From an uncultured Treponema sp. (GTDB lineage: Bacteria > Spirochaetota > Spirochaetia > Treponematales > Treponemataceae): 39,325 nucleotides of DNA. Positions 1 to 7,946 of this stretch are shown piece after piece. Positions within the stretch are counted from its first letter, which is position 1, and the number at the start of each line of letters is the position of its first letter. The translations under genes were made by a program, and so were the position numbers. The notes beneath the pieces were generated by a model. That model had not been told where the DNA came from, searched no databases, and saw only the letters and a list, made by a program, of their open reading frames with translations. The stretch is taken from assembly GCA_947177175.1 (NCBI GenBank), contig CAMWTK010000021.1:1-39325 (forward strand), read 5' to 3'.

Positions 1-2
1 GG

Positions 3-887
3 GATAAAAAGACTTTCGTGCTTGACTTTGTGAACAAGTACAAGGATATGGTCGAGGCGTTCGAGCCGTATTATACGACGACGTTGCTCGCGAACACCGT
101 TACGCCGTCGGCGGTGTATGAAATCGAGGCGAAACTCGACGGATATATGATACTCGACCCGTATGACATTCAAATGGCGGCGGAAATCATCTACAAGAAG
201 ATTATCGAAACGAAGGACAAAAATCAATTGCGCTTTTATATGCAAAGGGCGGAAAAGAAAATCATGGAATACGATATTGACAGGCAGCGCGAGATTGTCG
301 CCACCGTCCGGCACTTTATCAGGTTCTACGAGTTTTTGATACAAGTGTCTTGCTTTGAAGATGTGGAATTGCACAAGAAATATTTGTTCTTGACTTATTT
401 GGTTGCGTTCATAAACATACGCAATCCGGGCGCGGGATTTGATTTGAGCGACAAGATACGGGCGGACAACTTCGTGCAAAAGAAAGGCGAGGAGCATAAG
501 TCCGCCCAGATTGTTCCCAATCCCGTGGTAAAGCTTCCGATAGCCGAGGCGTTCGACCTGACGGAAGAAAGCGTAAAACGCTTGTCGGAAATAATAGCCG
601 AACTCAACACTCGCACGGGCAAGCAATACGACAGTGACCTTGTTATTAAGTCTATGCTGCAAATACGGGATTTGCTCAAAAAGTCGGAGCCGCTGCGCCA
701 ATACGCAAAGGCGAACACCGAGCAGGATTTCGCGTTCCCCTATTACGAGAGCGCGGACGATATTCTGATAGAAGGCTTGTCGCAAAACCAAGATTTCTTC
801 ACGCTGCTGCTCAACAATGATGATGTCAAGAAAGAGATGCTTGGCATATTTCTTTCGGAAATCTACAAGGAACTTAGGCGTGGGTGA
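3..887 (+). CDS. hsdR: Type I restriction endonuclease R subunit (HsdR), C-terminal part; gene begins before the window
   Basis: The frame is open from base 3 (reading DKKTFVLDFVN) with no start codon that makes sense, so this is the 3' end of a longer gene. The stretch with TFVLDFVNKYKDMVEAFEPYY, followed by ASP-rich helical sequence, matches the region after the helicase lobes of HsdR proteins, where the motor joins the C-terminal helical domain that contacts HsdM. HsdR supplies ATP-dependent DNA translocation and cleavage in the type I restriction complex. The nuclease and DEAD-box parts lie outside the window, as would hsdM and hsdS. The gene ends EIYKELRRG and is followed after 137 bp by fic. 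Identity comes from remembered family sequence; I am fairly sure. Confidence 0.8.
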   Translation, partial: DKKTFVLDFVNKYKDMVEAFEPYYTTTLLANTVTPSAVYEIEAKLDGYMILDPYDIQMAAEIIYKKIIETKDKNQLRFYMQRAEKKIMEYDIDRQREIVATVRHFIRFYEFLIQVSCFEDVELHKKYLFLTYLVAFINIRNPGAGFDLSDKIRADNFVQKKGEEHKSAQIVPNPVVKLPIAEAFDLTEESVKRLSEIIAELNTRTGKQYDSDLVIKSMLQIRDLLKKSEPLRQYAKANTEQDFAFPYYESADDILIEGLSQNQDFFTLLLNNDDVKKEMLGIFLSEIYKELRRG

Positions 888-985
888 TTGGGAATGATTT
901 TTGCGGTCGTGCAATTTCATTGCGAAAAGGCTTGGTTGAAACGGAGCAACAAGCCCACCACCACCAAAAAAATGATAAAGTGCAA

Positions 986-1002
986 AAGTCGATTTTCGAC
1001 TT
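986..1002. promoter_or_regulatory. 17-bp inverted repeat upstream of fic, possible operator
   Basis: AAGTCGA, three bases, TCGACTT form a perfect 7-bp inverted repeat 22 bp before the fic start codon. The Fic protein carries a C-terminal winged helix, so self-binding here is conceivable. That is inference; I see no convincing -35/-10 pair next to it. Confidence 0.3.
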
Positions 1003-1024
1003 GATACCATATAAGGATTCCCCT

Positions 1025-2122
1025 ATGCAAAACAAACACCCTTACGAACTGGATTTTGAGCAATATGTCCACAACGCAGAGCCGGCAAAGAAAGAAAAGT
1101 CGTATGCCTGGTCAACGGCGATTGGGCTGCAACAGGTGGACGGACTCACTCCGTCGAAATATCTTTTTGACACGGCACGGCGCAGCATCGATGGTGAAAT
1201 CACCATTGCGGAGGCAAAGTCGCTTATCGACACATATTATAAATCAAAAACGGCGCGGACTGATGATTCGGAAGGGCGGACAGAAGAAGCCGACAAGGTT
1301 TCCGCAAGAATCGCCCAAATTTTAAGCGAAAAGTCCTTCAATTTTTCTCCCTCGCATTTGATTGCGATTCACGGCAGGCTTTTTGAAGGGATTTTTGCGT
1401 GCGCCGGAAAAATCCGCGACTATGATATTTCAAAGTCCGAATGGGTTTTGGACGGCGATTCCGTTATATACGGCGCGGCATTTGAGTTGAGGGCGGCACT
1501 GGACTACGACTTTGAGCAGGAGCGAAAATTCAGCTACAAAAACCTGATCATGGAAGAAACCGTAAGGCACATCGCCTTTTTTGTCTCGCGGATTTGGCAG
1601 ATTCATGCGTTCGGGGAGGGAAACACAAGGACGACGGCGGTATTTGCCATCAAATATCTTCGCTCGCTCGGCTTTGCTGTCGATAACGACATTTTCGCCG
1701 AAAATGCGTGGTATTTCAGAAATGCCCTTGTCCGTGCGAATTATACGAACCTTCAGGCAGGAATTGAGGAATCCCCCGAATTCCTTGAAAAGTTTTTCCG
1801 CAATCTTTTGATGGGCGAACGCAACGAGCTGAAAAACAGGCTTTGCCATGTCCGTGCGGAAAATCTGCCTGTAAATGCATCCGTGGCGGAAAAATCAGGC
1901 GAAATTCTGCCTGTAAATCTGCCGGTAAACAAAACGCAGCGGGCAATCCTTGCGCTTCTGCTTGAGAACAACCGCGCTACTTACGATGAACTTGCCGAAA
2001 AACTCGGCAAGACAAGGGAAACGGTGCGGGCAAACCTGCGCATTCTCGAAAAAAACGGCCTGATTGAGCGCGTCGGCGCGGACAAAAACGGCTACTGGAA
2101 AATAATTTTGCCGCATGATTGA
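1025..2122 (+). CDS. Fic family protein with C-terminal winged helix-turn-helix
   Basis: Fic domains transfer AMP or another phosphate-containing group to target proteins. The catalytic motif HAFGEGNTR (about residues 194-202) fits HxFx(D/E)GNxR with all key residues. The N-terminal part (YAWSTAIGLQQVDGLTPS, then a helix with ARRSIDGEITIAEAKSLID) resembles the segment carrying an antitoxin-like helix in Fic proteins of this type, but a strict (S/T)xxxE(G/N) inhibitory motif is not obvious. Residues about 295-360 form a winged helix (ATYDELAEKLGKTRETVRAN). I chose the ATG at 1025 because AAGGA lies just upstream and the extra upstream residues look non-coding. Fic genes are common passengers of type I restriction loci, so its place after hsdR is typical. 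The linker carries the duplicated tetrapeptide LPVN. Confidence 0.85.
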   Translation: MQNKHPYELDFEQYVHNAEPAKKEKSYAWSTAIGLQQVDGLTPSKYLFDTARRSIDGEITIAEAKSLIDTYYKSKTARTDDSEGRTEEADKVSARIAQILSEKSFNFSPSHLIAIHGRLFEGIFACAGKIRDYDISKSEWVLDGDSVIYGAAFELRAALDYDFEQERKFSYKNLIMEETVRHIAFFVSRIWQIHAFGEGNTRTTAVFAIKYLRSLGFAVDNDIFAENAWYFRNALVRANYTNLQAGIEESPEFLEKFFRNLLMGERNELKNRLCHVRAENLPVNASVAEKSGEILPVNLPVNKTQRAILALLLENNRATYDELAEKLGKTRETVRANLRILEKNGLIERVGADKNGYWKIILPHD

Positions 2123-2147
2123 AGTCCGTCGCCGTCAACGGCCAGCT

Positions 2148-2288
2148 TTAAACAGCCTTAAAGACGGCATTTGTCGTAAGTTCCTTATAAACTGCTTCGG
2201 GAATAAGTGCTTCTCCAAACAATTTTTGAAGCAAGTCCAAGCGGTTTATCTTTATGAGCGAAATAATCGGAGTCGTATCAGAAATTAT
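2148..2288 (-). pseudogene. PIN-domain toxin (DUF3368-type) remnant
   Basis: The minus strand encodes IISDTTPIISLIKINRLDLL followed by LFGEALIPEAVYKELTTNAVF. This is the N-terminal 40 or so residues of a DUF3368-type PIN toxin, including its first acidic residue (ISDTTP). It has no ATG and stops after NAVFKAV. The remaining roughly 110 residues of a normal family member are missing, and no antitoxin gene lies upstream. It appears broken at both ends: fic follows on one side and the A+T-rich KAP-like gene begins on the other. PIN toxins are RNases in type II toxin-antitoxin pairs; this piece cannot be active. Confidence 0.7.
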
Positions 2289-4722
2289 GCAAAAAGACGT
2301 AAAGTCAGTTGTACAAAAAGCGTTGCTAACAATTGTGTTCTCTTTTGTGCTGTTCTTTAGTTTTAATGTCGCTTTTACCCTGTATCTAGGGGTCTCATTT
2401 GTCGTTTTTTTATTATTCAATGTCAGTTTCTGTGTTCAGAAAAATAGTAAGTTTTATATCTCGTATACAATTTGTGCATTTTCTAATTTGGGAGTATTCT
2501 TATTCAAGAAATTCCAAGAAGGATATTGGATTTGTTGGGATAAAGAAGATTTCTTTTTTATAATTTACGCCTTTTTGCTTTTGGCAATTTTTCTCACCGT
2601 TCTTGTTAAAAAAGTGTCAATGAAAAAGGGAAACACTGTAATCGAGAATTATTTTAGCGAAAGGAAATATGATTTAGAAAGGCTTTGCGAATACATAAAT
2701 AAATTTCCTATGGTTGGCTTAAATTCGATTTGGGGAGACGGAAAGACATATTTATACAAGTTATTTAAAGAAAAATACGACAAAGAATATTACCATGCTT
2801 CAATTTGCGTGATGACGTTGACAATCGACAGCATAGAACAGTTTATTGCGAACGAAATAAATTACATACTAGAAAAAAATATGATTTTTTCAAGAGCGTC
2901 AAAAAAGTTCAATTCATTATTGCAAAATGACATTTTTTATGGATTTGGTAATTTGTTTTCAAAAAACAGTTCTTATACGGAAATATTTCGCGAATTGATT
3001 CAAGATGTAGAAAAACTAGAACGGCCAATTCTGATTACATTTGAAGACATAGACAGAATACAGGAAAAAGAAACCATTTATAAGATTTTTGCCATATCAG
3101 AATTGCTCACATCTGAATCAAAACGAATGAAAATATTGTTTCAATATGATGAAGATAGATTGTTGGGAATTCTTGAAGAAGAAAGAAAATACATTGAAAA
3201 GTATGTCCCATACAAAGTTGAGCTCACTCCCATTAGTTTTGTAAGAGCCTTAAAAGTTCTTTTGTCCAACGGAAAAAAGCAAAACAGATATTCGAACATA
3301 TCAGAAAAAGATTTGGCTTTCTTGACACAAGATGTAATTTCTGACTATCACATAGACAAAACGTTTGGCACAAATTGGTCCTTTTCTATACATGCATATT
3401 TTTCCATAAGAACAATAACCCTTTTTTTGGACGAATTGGAAAAACTTCTAGAAAAAAATCCTGCTTATTCGGAAAACAAAAGGATTGTGATTTCCTTTCT
3501 TTACATCAAGCATTTTTTGCCTGATTATTATGATGAGATTTCATTTGAGACGAGATTCATAGATTCTTGTAATATTGAGTATAACGAAAAGAAATATAAT
3601 ATTTTTGAATTTATGGATTTTTGTGCTGACGAAAAGAATAATATTGATGTTGAATTATTACAAAAAATATTTGCACCGAAATCAAAGAACCTGAATCATT
3701 TGACTTTGTTGCATCTTTTTGAATATGATTTTGGAACAGAACGGAAAATAAAAGAAAATGAAAATCCTGAAAATAGAATGATAAGACTTTTCAATGAGGA
3801 TGCTGAAAGCATAAGAAGAAAGGAACACAATGATAAAATAGACAGATTGATTTGGAATCTGTTTGCCAATGGAAAATCTGAATTGACGAATTTGGAAAAT
3901 GTCGTTTTGGAAATGGAAAAAGTTTTGGACAAGCAGGAAACGGAAAGGGAAGATGCGTATCGAAACTTCTTGCATAGCTCATATTATGAAGATTTTGAAA
4001 GGGCAGATAATGGCACTGTGTTCAGACTTGGAGTTTCCCTTTTCTTTCCTTTGTTTCAGGGATTTAGAATATATGAAAGAAAGGCCGATTACTGGATTAA
4101 ACTCTTAGACCTTTGTTTTGAAATAGAAAAATTCAAATATATAACGCCAGAAGTGATACACATTTTGAATTACTGCGATATTTCGCAGCGAAAGGTGTTT
4201 CTTCACACTTTGAAAAAATTTAATTCATTGGAAATAAAAGGCAATCTGAACAATACGGAATGTTATCCCAAATTTATAAAATCATATTTTGGGGCATTTG
4301 TACAACTCGGATATATTGATGTGCGGTCAAGGATATTATATAGATTTGATACTCCCAATGACAGGCAGAACTTTAATGATATAGCACATTATTTTATCTC
4401 TGAACTTGAAGATTTGAAATCCTCCGTTCCCATAGAAGAAGCAAAAGAAGAAATTTCACTTATGATAGAATTTGTGACGAAAAACAAAGAGTTAATACAG
4501 AGCGAGGAAAGTCTAGAAGAAAGTCTAAAAGAATGCACGAGCAGCATAAAAATAGAAACAACAAGCAAAGATTCTTTGGAAGACACTTTCAACGAACTGG
4601 ATAAAAAACAATTGTCCAAGACAGAAATGAGGAAGTATCTATCTGAGAATTACAAAAATGAAAAACTTTCTGCTTTTGATGTGAAAAGGATTTGGGAAAA
4701 ATATTTTCCGAAAAACGAATAA
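2287..4722 (+). CDS. KAP-like P-loop ATPase with N-terminal membrane segments
   Basis: This is a large (about 811 aa) A+T-rich gene unlike its G+C-rich neighbours, which suggests recent transfer. About four hydrophobic segments fill the first 110 residues, followed by a cytoplasmic P-loop domain. The Walker A is GLNSIWGDGKT (about 144-154) and the Walker B is PILITFEDIDR (about 247-257); the acidic-IDR ending is typical of KAP NTPases. The C-terminal half is helical and charged with no family I recognise. KAP ATPases are membrane-associated STAND-related enzymes often found in antiphage loci; a defence role is inferred from the neighbours. An in-frame ATG at 2254 would add 11 residues, but those codons are antisense to a PIN-toxin remnant, so I prefer 2287. 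No good ribosome site is visible at either start. Confidence 0.7.
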   Translation: MQKDVKSVVQKALLTIVFSFVLFFSFNVAFTLYLGVSFVVFLLFNVSFCVQKNSKFYISYTICAFSNLGVFLFKKFQEGYWICWDKEDFFFIIYAFLLLAIFLTVLVKKVSMKKGNTVIENYFSERKYDLERLCEYINKFPMVGLNSIWGDGKTYLYKLFKEKYDKEYYHASICVMTLTIDSIEQFIANEINYILEKNMIFSRASKKFNSLLQNDIFYGFGNLFSKNSSYTEIFRELIQDVEKLERPILITFEDIDRIQEKETIYKIFAISELLTSESKRMKILFQYDEDRLLGILEEERKYIEKYVPYKVELTPISFVRALKVLLSNGKKQNRYSNISEKDLAFLTQDVISDYHIDKTFGTNWSFSIHAYFSIRTITLFLDELEKLLEKNPAYSENKRIVISFLYIKHFLPDYYDEISFETRFIDSCNIEYNEKKYNIFEFMDFCADEKNNIDVELLQKIFAPKSKNLNHLTLLHLFEYDFGTERKIKENENPENRMIRLFNEDAESIRRKEHNDKIDRLIWNLFANGKSELTNLENVVLEMEKVLDKQETEREDAYRNFLHSSYYEDFERADNGTVFRLGVSLFFPLFQGFRIYERKADYWIKLLDLCFEIEKFKYITPEVIHILNYCDISQRKVFLHTLKKFNSLEIKGNLNNTECYPKFIKSYFGAFVQLGYIDVRSRILYRFDTPNDRQNFNDIAHYFISELEDLKSSVPIEEAKEEISLMIEFVTKNKELIQSEESLEESLKECTSSIKIETTSKDSLEDTFNELDKKQLSKTEMRKYLSENYKNEKLSAFDVKRIWEKYFPKNE

Positions 4723-4725
4723 AAT

Positions 4726-4949
4726 CTCCCGAGCCAGGAAAGTTCCGCGCATATAATCAGGCCGTCTTTCTTTACGGTCTTGAGCAGGTTGCCAAACTTG
4801 CGCTTGTCGTAGTTCTTCGTGCCGCTGATTGTCTCTTCAATCCACCCGTTAATCGCGAGGTTCTGCCTTTTGCAGAACGCGTTGATTTCAAAACGCTGGT
4901 TTTCCACCGTCTGCCTGTCCGTGGACACCCGAATATAGCCGTAAGTCAT
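4726..4949 (-). pseudogene. Serine recombinase (resolvase/invertase) N-terminal remnant
   Basis: The minus strand from an ATG at 4949 encodes MTYGYIRVSTDRQTVENQRF, then GWIEETISGTKNYDKRKFG and LIICAELSWLGR. This is the catalytic N-terminus of a serine recombinase, with the nucleophile serine in RVSTD. It resembles Mpi-type DNA invertases. Homology ends right after ELSWLGR, within a few bases of the stop codon of the KAP-like gene, and the rest of the catalytic domain and the DNA-binding domain are gone. In the usual ELSRLGR motif the arginine is replaced by tryptophan. A TATACT-like -10 precedes the ATG. Invertases sit next to phase-variable type I restriction loci in some bacteria, which would fit the hsdR neighbour. 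Confidence 0.8.
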
Positions 4950-5004
4950 GCGGAAAGTATAGCATATTTCATGTGCATTTAGGAATGAAGGAGCGAATTT
5001 TCAC

Positions 5005-5034
5005 TTGACAATTTTTGCTTTTAAATGGTATATT
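5005..5034 (+). promoter_or_regulatory. Sigma-70-type promoter for rloAB
   Basis: TTGACA (5005-5010), an 18-bp spacer, and TATATT (5029-5034) lie 30 bp before the rloA start codon. It is a near-consensus vegetative promoter. Transcription would start near 5041, giving a short leader. Confidence 0.75.
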
Positions 5035-5063
5035 TGTAGAATAATTACAAATATAGGTATTTT

Positions 5064-6302
5064 ATGCTGTTAAAAATCGAACTGGAAAATTTTTTTTCGA
5101 TAAAAGACAAAATCTGCATTGACTTTACGGCCGCAAACATAAATACCGCCACGTCAAAAACGCTTGCTGATAATGTCATCGACTGGAACGGAACGAAAAT
5201 TCTAAAGACAATCGGTCTTTTTGGGCACAACGCATCCGGAAAGTCTAATATAATAAAAGCGATACGATTTTGTTGCTCGCTGATTTTGGATTCGCACAAT
5301 CACAATGCGGGCGTCGTGTTTAATTTTATGCCGTTCAAGTTTGACGGATGCGACAAAAAGCCCAGCCGCTTTCTCATTGATTTTGTCTGTGAGAATATAG
5401 AATACGAATATTCTTTTTCCTTGACCCGCACAGAAATTCTGGAAGAGGCTTTGTACTATTACCCAAATGATAGGCGGGCAAAAATCTTTACCCGCGACGA
5501 AAATGCGAAGCAAAAATATTCGTTTGCGGAAGGAATTGTAAACCGACCGCTTGATGTCGCGGCAAATGTAAGCAGGAAGAATCTTTACTTGAGCCGCGCC
5601 AGTTCAATGAACAGGATACTTTTCCAAAAACTGTATTTGTATTTTTTGAATACTTTCTTGCTGGGTTTTCTGAACCTAAACGAAAAAACGACCGAGGAGT
5701 TGTTCAACAAATGCAAGCCTGTTGTCATGGAGGCGCTTTCCATTTGCGACAGCGATATTTCTGATATAAAAATTATCAGAGAAAGGATTGCCATGCCAAT
5801 GCAAAATCCATTTGCTCCGAATACAAGCAATGTCGTTGAACATGAAATTACAAGGTTTGTGACGACGCATAAAAAATCTCCGAGCATTTCTTTTGACATG
5901 CAGACGGAGGAATCTTCGGGAACGATTCAACTTTTCGGAATATTGCTCCGGCTTCTTGATGTCGTACAGAACGGAAAATCCATCATGCTTGACGAATTCG
6001 ATGCGAGTCTTCACACCCGTCTTGCGGATTTTGTCATCGACCTGGTACATGCGTCAAAAAATGCCCAAATGCTTTTCACGTCGCACAACACGAACATAAT
6101 CGACGTAAAGCGCCTTCGCCGCGACCAAATTGTTTTTGTAAACAAAAAAGAGGATTGCTCTACGGAAATTTATTCGCTTTATGATTACAAGGATTTCCGC
6201 GAAAATATGGACGCGGAGAAAGGCTATATTCAAGGACGGTTCGACGCAGTGCCATTCGTTGATTCCTCTGTCGGCAATTTGAAAAAACTGTTGGGGCAAT
6301 AA
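5064..6302 (+). CDS. rloA: AAA15-family ATPase, RloA-like
   Basis: An SMC/ABC-type ATPase of 412 aa in the RloA (AAA15/AAA21) group. The N-terminus MLLKIELENFFSIKDK is the usual start of overcoming-lysogenization-defect-type ATPases. The Walker A is GHNASGKS (about 54-61), the ABC signature is EESSGTIQL (about 282-290), the Walker B is SIMLDEFD (about 306-313), and the H-loop histidine is in FTSHNTN (about 338-344). The middle is helical with no TOPRIM domain, because that activity is encoded by the next gene, one base after this stop. Paired RloA/RloB proteins occur in restriction loci and correspond to AbiLi/AbiLii-type phage-abortive systems. The ATPase is expected to sense or bind nucleic acid and gate the partner nuclease; this is inferred from relatives such as Gabija and PARIS. 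Confidence 0.85.
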   Translation: MLLKIELENFFSIKDKICIDFTAANINTATSKTLADNVIDWNGTKILKTIGLFGHNASGKSNIIKAIRFCCSLILDSHNHNAGVVFNFMPFKFDGCDKKPSRFLIDFVCENIEYEYSFSLTRTEILEEALYYYPNDRRAKIFTRDENAKQKYSFAEGIVNRPLDVAANVSRKNLYLSRASSMNRILFQKLYLYFLNTFLLGFLNLNEKTTEELFNKCKPVVMEALSICDSDISDIKIIRERIAMPMQNPFAPNTSNVVEHEITRFVTTHKKSPSISFDMQTEESSGTIQLFGILLRLLDVVQNGKSIMLDEFDASLHTRLADFVIDLVHASKNAQMLFTSHNTNIIDVKRLRRDQIVFVNKKEDCSTEIYSLYDYKDFRENMDAEKGYIQGRFDAVPFVDSSVGNLKKLLGQ

Positions 6303-6860
6303 ATGGCAAGAAAACGAGAAGAGCGTCCCCCGCGAAAAATGAAGCCCGTTTACATTGTCTTTTGCGAAGGCGAAACGGAAGAGACGTACATACATTTCCT
6401 GCGGCAAAATTACAGGTCGCCAATAAAAATCATTACAAATGTTATGGGAAATGAAATTACCCCGGATGTTGTTCAAAAGAAAATTGATGACATAAAAATT
6501 TTCAATGGCGAGAATTTCACGTCATTTTTGATGTACGATTTGGATGTGCGTTCAGTCAATTTAAAATTGGAGAAGATTGCCGCGACAAAACTTTTGAGCA
6601 ATCCTTGCATTGAGCTTTGGTTTCTCCTCCATTCTTTGAAAAATCCAAATTCCTTAACATCGGCTGGATGCTTGCAAAAACTAAGGCAGTGTGGCAATGA
6701 ATGGAAAAACTATGAAAAAGGAAGGCTTACGGAAACTCAAAAGAAAACTTTATGGAACAGGCGGCTTGAAGCCGTTGACAACGCGAAGTCATTGACAGAA
6801 GACGCAAATCCTTCGTCTACAGTATTCCGCCTTATTGAAAAACTGGAAAAAGAACGATAA
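6303..6860 (+). CDS. rloB: RloB-like TOPRIM protein
   Basis: A 185-aa protein of the RloB family. The first TOPRIM motif is FCEGETEETYIHFL (about 21-34) with its catalytic glutamate. The family hallmark NPCIELWFLLH follows at about 100-110 and carries a further acidic residue; YDLDV lies between them. The C-terminus is a basic and acidic helix ending EKLEKER. It starts directly after the rloA stop codon, so the two are almost certainly translated together. TOPRIM proteins of this kind act as nucleases, here presumably licensed by RloA in response to phage. Length is normal for the family. Confidence 0.85.
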   Translation: MARKREERPPRKMKPVYIVFCEGETEETYIHFLRQNYRSPIKIITNVMGNEITPDVVQKKIDDIKIFNGENFTSFLMYDLDVRSVNLKLEKIAATKLLSNPCIELWFLLHSLKNPNSLTSAGCLQKLRQCGNEWKNYEKGRLTETQKKTLWNRRLEAVDNAKSLTEDANPSSTVFRLIEKLEKER

Positions 6861-6980
6861 TATCACGCCTCATCTATAAAGATAAAAAAAACAGAAATTT
6901 ATGCTGACATCTCAATCTTTCATTCTATCCGCTCGCATAATGGTAACATTGCCCGCCCCCTCCTATTCCCCACCCACCGT

Positions 6981-7008
6981 TTGCAAATCTTGCGAAATGT
7001 GGTAGAAT
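6981..7008 (+). promoter_or_regulatory. Promoter for kduI
   Basis: TTGCAA (6981-6986), 16 bp, TAGAAT (7003-7008). A start near 7015 would leave a leader of about 70 nt ending in a strong GGAGG ribosome site at 7074-7078. Confidence 0.55.
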
Positions 7009-7085
7009 AATCGGGCGCAATCCGTGGCAGGGAAACGGCAGATGCATGGGCAGGCACGGTTTTTGGCGCATTTGGAGGTATTTGT

Positions 7086-7928
7086 ATGGACATCAGGTAT
7101 TCGACGGGGAAGATTCCGTTCCGCACGATGACGACTGAGGAAATCCGCAAGGAATTTTTGGTGCAGAATATTTTTGTCAAGAACGACGTGAGCGCGGTGT
7201 ACAGCCATATCGACCGTATCGTGACGCTGGGCGCGATGCCGGTTGACAAGAAAATCAGGCTGGACAAGAACATCGACGCGATGAAAGATTTTGGCGTGGA
7301 CTATTTTTTGCAGCGCCGTGAGCTGGGCATGATCAACATTGGCGGCGACGGCATTGTGGTGGCGGACGGCGTGACGTTCGAGGTGAACCATTACGACGCG
7401 CTGTATCTAGGTGCGGGGACAAAGGACGTGACGCTGGAAAGCAAGGACAAGAAGAATCCGGCGAAATTCTACATGAACTCAACGCCGGCGCACTGCACGT
7501 ATCCCAGCCGTATCATCACGTATGAGCAGGCGAACCATATCCACATGGGAACGGCGGCGGAGAGCAACGACCGCACGATAAACCAGTACATTCACCCGTC
7601 CGTGTTGGAGACGTGCCAACTTTCCATGGGCATGACGCATTTGGAGACCGGCTCGGTCTGGAACACAATGCCCGCGCACACGCACGAACGCCGCATGGAA
7701 GTCTATTTTTATTTCGACTTTCCCGAAGATCAGGTCGTCTTCCATTTTATGGGCGAGCCGCAAGAGACCCGGCACATCGTCATGCACAACGACGAGGCGG
7801 TCATCAATCCCAGCTGGTCGATCCACAGCGGCTGCGGCACGAGCAATTATACGTTCATCTGGAGCATGGGCGGCGAGAACCGCACCTATACCGACCAGGA
7901 CTGGATAAAAACGCCCGACCTGCGCTAG
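7086..7928 (+). CDS. kduI: 5-dehydro-4-deoxy-D-glucuronate isomerase
   Basis: KduI converts 5-keto-4-deoxyuronate, released from pectin or glycosaminoglycan by lyases, to 2,5-diketo-3-deoxygluconate in the cytoplasm. The 280 residues match the family end to end (MDIRYSTGKIPFRTMTTEEI at the start). The cupin zinc site is visible: MPAHTHERRMEVYFYF at about 195-210 provides two histidines and a glutamate, and WSIHSGCGTSNYTFIW at about 244-259 provides the fourth ligand. A strong GGAGG lies 7 bp before the ATG. No other uronate gene is adjacent, but a rhamnogalacturonan-acetylesterase-like gene near 22 kb also points to pectin use. The next gene follows after 18 bp. Confidence 0.95.
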   Translation: MDIRYSTGKIPFRTMTTEEIRKEFLVQNIFVKNDVSAVYSHIDRIVTLGAMPVDKKIRLDKNIDAMKDFGVDYFLQRRELGMINIGGDGIVVADGVTFEVNHYDALYLGAGTKDVTLESKDKKNPAKFYMNSTPAHCTYPSRIITYEQANHIHMGTAAESNDRTINQYIHPSVLETCQLSMGMTHLETGSVWNTMPAHTHERRMEVYFYFDFPEDQVVFHFMGEPQETRHIVMHNDEAVINPSWSIHSGCGTSNYTFIWSMGGENRTYTDQDWIKTPDLR

Positions 7929-7946
7929 GCGGTTGCCGGATGACGT

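Noticed and set aside
2254..2286. Upstream ATG for the KAP-like gene
   Set aside because: These 11 codons are the antisense of the conserved N-terminus of a PIN toxin, so they are not ancestral coding sequence, although use of this ATG cannot be excluded.
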